DNA from: Xanthomonas sp. Leaf131
Lineage (GTDB): Bacteria > Pseudomonadota > Gammaproteobacteria > Xanthomonadales > Xanthomonadaceae
NCBI RefSeq assembly: GCF_001423495.1
Contig: NZ_LMOG01000012.1
Coordinates: forward strand, 299,884 to 363,883
Direction: 5' to 3'
Length of the DNA stretch: 64,000 nucleotides
The notes under the pieces are model-generated. The model worked only from the letters and a program-made list of their open reading frames with translations, was not told the origin of the DNA and did not search any database. Positions 59,256 to 64,000 of this stretch are shown here, piece after piece. The position numbers and the translations under genes are program-made. Positions within the stretch are counted from its first letter, which is position 1; each line of letters begins with the position of its first letter.

Positions 59256-60032
59256 ATGCGCACGACCGGTTTCTGGCAGCGCGCGTTCTGCGTGCTGATG
59301 TTGGCATTGCCCGTGCTGGCCACCGCGCAGACTGCGCCGGTGACCGTCTTTGCAGCGGCAAGTTTGAAGGAATCGATGGACGAAGCTGCGGCCGCTTACG
59401 AAAAAGCCTCCGGCACACCGGTGCGCGTGTCGTATGCAGCAAGCTCCGCGTTGGCACGTCAGATCGAACAGGGCGCACCGGCCGACGTGTTCTTTTCGGC
59501 CGATCTGGAATGGATGGACTATCTGCAGCAGCGCGGCCTGGTGCTGCCGGCGCAGCGCCACAACCTGCTCGGTAACACGCTGGTGCTGATCGCCCCGGCC
59601 ACCAGCAAAGTGCGCGTGGACCCGCGCAAACCTGGCGCGATTGCCGAGGCGCTCGGCGACAGCGGCCGGCTGGCGGTTGGCCAGACCAACAGCGTGCCGG
59701 CCGGCAAATACGCCGCCGCATCGCTGCGCAAACTCGGCCAGTGGGATGGGGTGAGCAACCGCCTGGCCGAGTCGGAGAGCGTGCGCGCCGCGCTGATGCT
59801 GGTGTCGCGTGGCGAAGCGCCGCTGGGCATCGTGTACGGCTCGGATGCACGCGCCGACCCCAAGGTGCGCGTGGTCGCCACGTTCCCCGAAGACAGCCAC
59901 GATGCGATCGTGTACCCGGTCGCTGCATTGAAGAACAGCAGTAATCCCGACACCGTCAAGTTCGTGCAATGGCTGAGCAGCAAACCCGCCAAGGTGATCT
60001 TCACCCGCCGCGGTTTTTCGTTGACCGATTGA
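59256..60032 (+). CDS. modA: Molybdate ABC transporter substrate-binding protein
   Basis: This 258-residue periplasmic protein binds molybdate/tungstate. The signal peptide ends near LATAQ. ModA blocks are [51 protein letters not shown] and [13 protein letters not shown] precedes the start. It is the first gene of modABC. Confidence 0.95.
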   Translation: MRTTGFWQRAFCVLMLALPVLATAQTAPVTVFAAASLKESMDEAAAAYEKASGTPVRVSYAASSALARQIEQGAPADVFFSADLEWMDYLQQRGLVLPAQRHNLLGNTLVLIAPATSKVRVDPRKPGAIAEALGDSGRLAVGQTNSVPAGKYAAASLRKLGQWDGVSNRLAESESVRAALMLVSRGEAPLGIVYGSDARADPKVRVVATFPEDSHDAIVYPVAALKNSSNPDTVKFVQWLSSKPAKVIFTRRGFSLTD

Positions 60033-60041
60033 GGCGCGCCG

Positions 60042-60734
60042 TTGTCGATGTTCACCCCGCAAGAGCTGACCGCGATCGGCTTGAGCCTCAAGGTCGCCGT
60101 GGTTGCCGCCATCGCCAGCCTGCCGCCGGGCATCGCCTGCGGCTGGCTGCTGGCGCGGCGCCGCTTTCCGGGCAAGGCCTTGCTGGACGCGTTGCTGCAT
60201 TTGCCGCTGGTAATGCCGCCGGTGGTGACCGGCTACGCGTTGCTGGTGATACTGGGCACGCAAGGACCGGTCGGTAGCTGGTTGCTGGAACACTTCGGCA
60301 TCCAGTTTGCGTTCCGTTGGACCGGCGCAGCGCTGGCGTGCGCGGTGATGGGATTTCCGTTGATGGTGCGCGCGATTCGCTTGTCCATCGAAGCCACCGA
60401 TCGCCGTCTTGAAGCGGCTGCCGCCACGCTCGGCGCGGGCCCATGGCGCGTATTTTTCAGCATTACCTTGCCGCTGGCCTGGCCAGGCCTGGTGGCCGGC
60501 ATGGTATTGGCGTTCGCCAAGGCCTTGGGCGAGTTCGGCGCAACCATCACCTTCGTCTCCAATATCCCTGGCGAAACGCAGACCTTGTCATCGGCCATCT
60601 ACGGCTTGATGCAGGTGCCGGGCATGGAATCGGGGGTATGGCGGCTGGCCGGTGTTGCGTTGGCCATTTCGCTGGCGGCGCTGCTGCTGTCCGAATGGCT
60701 GGTGCGCAGGCCGCATCCGCGTGAGGAAGACTGA
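60042..60734 (+). CDS. modB: Molybdate ABC transporter permease
   Basis: This 230-residue inner-membrane permease has five or six helices. The EAA loop (EAAAATLGAGPWRVFFSITL) contacts ModC. A TTG start at 60042 is chosen because GAGG lies 7 bases before it; an ATG two codons later is too far from that site. It overlaps modC by one base (TGATG). Confidence 0.94.
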   Translation: MSMFTPQELTAIGLSLKVAVVAAIASLPPGIACGWLLARRRFPGKALLDALLHLPLVMPPVVTGYALLVILGTQGPVGSWLLEHFGIQFAFRWTGAALACAVMGFPLMVRAIRLSIEATDRRLEAAAATLGAGPWRVFFSITLPLAWPGLVAGMVLAFAKALGEFGATITFVSNIPGETQTLSSAIYGLMQVPGMESGVWRLAGVALAISLAALLLSEWLVRRPHPREED

Positions 60735-61348
60735 TGCTGGACATCGATCTGCAATTGCAGCGCGGTAACTTCCAGCGCCACATCCGGATTCAGGACGCTG
60801 CGCGTGTGGTTGCCCTGATCGGCCCATCCGGTGCCGGCAAGACCACGGTGCTCAACGCAATTGCCGGGCTGGTGCAACCGCAGGCCGGGCATATCCGCAT
60901 CGATGGGCGGTGTCTGTATGACGCCCAGCAAGGCGTCAATCTGCCCACGCACCAGCGCAGGATCGGCTACGTGTTTCAGGATGCGCGGCTGTTTCCGCAC
61001 CTGGATGTGCGCCGCAATTTGCGTTACGGCCGGCATGCGCGCGGGGACTCGCCGTTCGGTTTCGACGATGTGGTGGCACTGCTGGGGATTGCGCCGTTGC
61101 TGCAACGCCGGCCGCGCAATCTCTCCGGTGGCGAAGCGCAGCGCGTGGCGATTGGCCGCGCCTTGCTGTCGCAGCCGGCGATTCTGTTGTTCGACGAGCC
61201 GTTGTCGGCACTGGATCAAGCGCGCCGTGAAGAATTGATTCCCTATCTGCAACGCGTGCGCGACGGGATCCGTCTGCCGATGTTGTACGTCAGCCACAAT
61301 CCCGATGAAGTGCAGCGCATTGCCGATAGCGTGCATGTGCTGGAGTGA
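60734..61348 (+). CDS. modC: Molybdate ABC transporter ATPase, short form
   Basis: This 204-residue ATPase powers molybdate import. Walker A is GPSGAGKTT, the signature LSGGEAQRVAIGRALL, Walker B ILLFDEPLSALD, and the switch histidine lies in YVSHN. It stops right after the switch region and lacks the C-terminal MOP/TOBE regulatory domain present in the ~350-residue E. coli protein. Feedback by bound molybdate is therefore not expected from ModC itself. Confidence 0.94.
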   Translation: MLDIDLQLQRGNFQRHIRIQDAARVVALIGPSGAGKTTVLNAIAGLVQPQAGHIRIDGRCLYDAQQGVNLPTHQRRIGYVFQDARLFPHLDVRRNLRYGRHARGDSPFGFDDVVALLGIAPLLQRRPRNLSGGEAQRVAIGRALLSQPAILLFDEPLSALDQARREELIPYLQRVRDGIRLPMLYVSHNPDEVQRIADSVHVLE

Positions 61349-61552
61349 GCGCATCGGCAGGACCGGTGCGTGAGATTGTGGCGGGCGTGGCCAGTGCCGG
61401 GAGCGGCCGTGATCGATGCAGGCAGTGCACAGTCGGTGCACTGCCGAAAACGAGTTGACGACGCCGCGTAGCATCAGCCGCCGTGGCCACTGCTGGCGGC
61501 CTTCGCTACGTATGCGGATTCATCAACCCGCCCATCAGCCGATGCCCGGCCA

Positions 61553-62137
61553 TTAGCGAGCAACCTTGCCGGTACGCACGCTCACCTTGCCCTGCCGCAC
61601 TTCAAAGGTGAACGCGAACGACAGCGTCACCGGCACCGGCTCCTCGCTGGTTGCGCCGGTGCAGTCATCCAGCGCCGCCGGCTGCGCAACAGCAGGGGCA
61701 AACTTACACATCGCGGCCGGCACGAATTGCCAGTGTTGCACCGTGGTGCGCACCGACTGCACCAGATCGGCGTTGTCGGGCAGTAGACCTGAGGCGCATT
61801 CGTCGCGATCGGACATCGGATCGACGCGCTGTACAGCGCCTTCGGCGGTCAAGATCACGTGGGCGCACACGGTGGTCGGCGGCAAGGTCTGCCGTGGCGA
61901 ATCGGCCGGCAGCACCGGCGCATCGCTGCGCAGCGCGCGCGGCATGCGGAAGCGTTGTGTCGGTGCCAACGTGTATGGCTCGATGGAGGAGTCCCCACCA
62001 CCTCCCGACTGCGCGCTCAGCATGCGCTGATCCACCGAATCTTCGCGCTGGCTGCGCTGCGGTTCCTGCGCGCCTTGCGTTGCACATGCGCCAAGCGACA
62101 GCGACAGGACTGCAGCGCAGATCGGAGCAGATCTCAT
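61553..62137 (-). CDS. Lipoprotein with TonB-C-like domain
   Basis: This 194-residue lipoprotein has a signal peptide with lipobox LGAC (MRSAPICAAVLSLSLGACAT). A Gly/Ser/Gln linker precedes a region resembling a TonB C-terminal domain (VCAHVILTAEGAVQRVDP, VQHWQFVPA, VPVTLSFAFTFEV). AGGAG precedes the start. It overlaps the M56 peptidase gene by 4 bases as the last gene of the BlaI operon. No true TonB function is implied; the domain may bind peptidoglycan or partner proteins. Confidence 0.75.
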   Translation of the reverse strand: MRSAPICAAVLSLSLGACATQGAQEPQRSQREDSVDQRMLSAQSGGGGDSSIEPYTLAPTQRFRMPRALRSDAPVLPADSPRQTLPPTTVCAHVILTAEGAVQRVDPMSDRDECASGLLPDNADLVQSVRTTVQHWQFVPAAMCKFAPAVAQPAALDDCTGATSEEPVPVTLSFAFTFEVRQGKVSVRTGKVAR

Positions 62138-63483
62138 CGCAGCATCTCCTGTATCGCGCAGCCTGGCGAAGCGCAACCGGCAAGGCGGTTGGACGGTGGC
62201 GCATCTGTTCGCGCGGCGCTGTCATTGGTGTTGGCATTAGCATCCTTGAACGTCTGCTCCGGCCCATCCAGTTCGAACGTCACCGGCACGCGCACCTTCG
62301 ATGCAATGGCCTCGCCCTGTGCGTACGCAGGTTTCAATCGCCATTGGCGCGCTGCATCCAGCACCGCCTGATCGAACACACCGGCCGGCTCGCTCTGGAC
62401 GACGGCGATGTGCTGCGGTACGCCGCCTGGGTCAACATCGATCTGCAGTTCGACAAGGCCTCCAATGCCTGCCTCGAACGCAGCTGCCGGATATTTCGGC
62501 GGTCGCATCGTTGCGAAATCTACATAGCTCGCCGAGCGCATCATGCCGGCATTCATGGTGTTTCCGGCTGCAAGCCTCGGCGGTGACGATGCCGCGATGC
62601 GCGCCGGCTGCAGGGCCCACGCAGCGCTACTGATTGTCACAGCGAGCAGCAGCACCATCGCCACACTCCAGCGCGAACGCCTGGCATTTCTCAGTGGCTT
62701 GCGCAGCGCCGCAATGCGTTGCATCAATGGATGCGATGCAGCCCAATGGCACGCAAGCGGCGTGCAGCTAACACCAAGCTGGGTCTTGAGCATTGCGCTG
62801 GCGTAGCTGCGGCGCGTGCCTGGATGCTGTGCCAGCACCGCCGCATCGCAGGCCAGTTCCTGATCCAGCCGGAACGCGCGCCAGGCCAGATGCATCAACG
62901 GGTTGAACCAGCCGATGCAGAGCAGCAATGCCGCCAGCAGATTGGCATGCAGATCGCCGCGACGCAGATGCAGCCGTTCGTGCGCCAGCACCAACGCACG
63001 TTCGGCAGCGGAGTAGCGCGTAATGAAATCCGACGGCACCACGATACGTGGATGCCAGAGTCCCAATGATGCCGGCAGCCCTGCGTCATGCGTTGCCGAC
63101 CATACTGCATTATCCAATGCGTGCAAGGGACCCAGGCTGCGCACAAAACGATGCTGCCGCCACCACAGCATCGCTGCCATCAGCGCTGCGCCAGTCAACC
63201 AGGCCGCCAAGATCGACGTAGCCCACGCAGCAGCACTGTCATGCGAGCTTGAGAGAGCGGGCATTGCGACCAGAATCGGAATCTTCAACATCACCACATC
63301 TGCTTGCGGGCCTGGCAGAACCGCGGCCAACAACGCGAGCGGGACGCATGCCCAGATGGCGTACGCGGCCGTTGCACCCAGCCAGCCGCGCAATGGACGC
63401 CGCAGGAGCAGGCAGATCGATAGCGCGGCCGCGGTGTAGAGCGTTGCGCGCAGCAGTAGCGCAACCAGTGCGTCAGGGCTCAT
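62134..63483 (-). CDS. M56 (BlaR1/MecR1-type) membrane metallopeptidase with TonB-C domain
   Basis: This 449-residue inner-membrane protein has four helices in its first ~120 residues and another near residue 280. The cytoplasmic zinc site is H168ERLH172 with a downstream Glu in FRLDQELACD. In place of the penicillin-binding sensor of BlaR1, the periplasmic C-terminus carries a TonB-C-type domain (PPKYPAAAFEAGIGGLVELQ, RQWRLKPAYA). It probably senses an envelope signal and cleaves the BlaI-type repressor encoded just upstream. It overlaps that gene by 11 bases. Confidence 0.85.
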   Translation of the reverse strand: MSPDALVALLLRATLYTAAALSICLLLRRPLRGWLGATAAYAIWACVPLALLAAVLPGPQADVVMLKIPILVAMPALSSSHDSAAAWATSILAAWLTGAALMAAMLWWRQHRFVRSLGPLHALDNAVWSATHDAGLPASLGLWHPRIVVPSDFITRYSAAERALVLAHERLHLRRGDLHANLLAALLLCIGWFNPLMHLAWRAFRLDQELACDAAVLAQHPGTRRSYASAMLKTQLGVSCTPLACHWAASHPLMQRIAALRKPLRNARRSRWSVAMVLLLAVTISSAAWALQPARIAASSPPRLAAGNTMNAGMMRSASYVDFATMRPPKYPAAAFEAGIGGLVELQIDVDPGGVPQHIAVVQSEPAGVFDQAVLDAARQWRLKPAYAQGEAIASKVRVPVTFELDGPEQTFKDANANTNDSAARTDAPPSNRLAGCASPGCAIQEMLR

Positions 63484-63838
63484 CGTCCAACTCCTTGATC
63501 AGCTTCTTCAATTCCGCGATGTCGGACACGCTGAGCTTTCCGCGCTCGCTGAAATGCGCCACCAGCGGCGCCACGCGTCCACCGAACAGCCGTTGCAGCA
63601 ATCCTTCGCTCTGTTGCTGCACCCACTGCTCGCGTTGCAGCAGCGGCGTATACAGATACTTGCGCCCGTCTTTTCGTGCAGCAATGGCGCCCTTGTTGAG
63701 CAGACGATTGAGCAGGGTCTTGATGGTCGGCTCGGCCCAATCGGTCTGCGAAAGCGCTGCAACCACCTCTTCTGCCGTGCGCGGAGCACCGTCCCAGAGC
63801 ACTTGCATTACCACTGCTTCTGCGTCGCTGATCGACAT
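63473..63838 (-). CDS. BlaI/MecI-family transcriptional repressor
   Basis: This 121-residue winged-helix repressor has SDAEAVVMQVLWDGAPRTAE, the recognition region EPTIKTLLNRLLNKGAIAAR and the C-terminal dimerisation helices. The family represses its own operon until an M56 peptidase cleaves it. The downstream gene encodes that peptidase, and two palindromic sites lie before the start. No beta-lactamase gene lies in the window. Confidence 0.92.
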   Translation of the reverse strand: MSISDAEAVVMQVLWDGAPRTAEEVVAALSQTDWAEPTIKTLLNRLLNKGAIAARKDGRKYLYTPLLQREQWVQQQSEGLLQRLFGGRVAPLVAHFSERGKLSVSDIAELKKLIKELDDEP

Positions 63839-63841
63839 CCG

Positions 63842-63876
63842 ATTACACTCGTAATTTTTATCGATTACACGTGTAA
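63842..63876. promoter_or_regulatory. Two BlaI-type operator candidates
   Basis: TTACACGTGTAA (63865-63876) is a perfect palindrome and ATTACACTCGTAAT (63842-63855) a near one. Their centres are 22 bp apart, about two helical turns. They lie 4 to 38 bases upstream of the repressor start, where they would overlap the promoter. Confidence 0.7.
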
Positions 63877-64000
63877 AACTTATGCCTGTCAAGCCTGTGC
63901 CCGCTTGAATATCGAGCAGCGATCGCAGCGGCCCCGCGCTCACGCCGGCTGCCGGGGCAACCGGCTCACCATCGGCTCGGCTACCCTGCATGGATGACCG

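Overview
The window is high-GC chromosomal DNA from a plant-associated gammaproteobacterium of the genus Xanthomonas. The genus call rests on an intact secreted GH6 cellobiohydrolase of the CbsA type, large TonB-dependent receptors beside glycoside hydrolases, a CysN-CysC fusion, a class I fructose-bisphosphate aldolase and a BlaI/M56-TonB operon. No rRNA, intact tRNA, CRISPR array, prophage or intact insertion sequence was seen.

Layout. 0-2 kb: cellobiohydrolase (GH6 plus fibronectin III). 2.6-11.3 kb: a carbohydrate-scavenging locus with a TonB-dependent receptor and a LamG-GH2 enzyme on the minus strand, divergent from a GH97 enzyme on the plus strand; a perfect LacI-type palindrome lies between the divergent genes. 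11.6-18.8 kb: a secreted neprosin-like glutamic peptidase, a type B carboxylesterase coupled to a SpoU/TrmH RNA methylase, a broken GNAT gene and an M1 aminopeptidase. 19.5-23.7 kb: an RND efflux pump and its adaptor, with no outer-membrane factor.

23.8-42 kb is mostly sulfur assimilation. cysD-cysNC (minus) diverges from cysJ-cysI-cysH (plus). Further on, a CysB-like LysR regulator diverges from cysG-cysK. Together they take sulfate to APS, PAPS, sulfite, sulfide and cysteine, and CysG makes siroheme for CysI. Between the two blocks sit a metal-type TonB receptor/PepSY/DUF2946 operon and an orphan GAF histidine kinase. Next to them is an intergenic stretch holding an orphan terminator (possible sRNA) and a pair of structured repeats.

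42-55 kb: an ICMT-like methyltransferase and a macro-domain protein, then a minus-strand block carrying four glycolytic genes (gap, pgk, pyk, class I aldolase). A DUF2339/DUF3999 membrane pair, a BamE-like protein and a phosphoglycolate-phosphatase-like HAD enzyme lie among them. 55-61.3 kb (plus): a secreted DUF4440-like protein, two tandem OmpW-family porins (the first with a perfect FNR-type box upstream), an S1/P1 nuclease, an ETHE1-like metallo-hydrolase and modABC. 61.5-63.9 kb (minus): BlaI repressor, M56 peptidase with a TonB-C domain and a lipoprotein, in one overlapping operon with candidate operators.

All functional calls come from reading motifs and gene context; no database search was run. 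The observations I consider most worth checking are the paired structured repeats at 38.1-38.4 kb, the orphan terminator at 37.2 kb, repeat arms at translation starts in the cys operons, the shortened CysG, the FNR box before ompW and the BlaI/M56-TonB operon.
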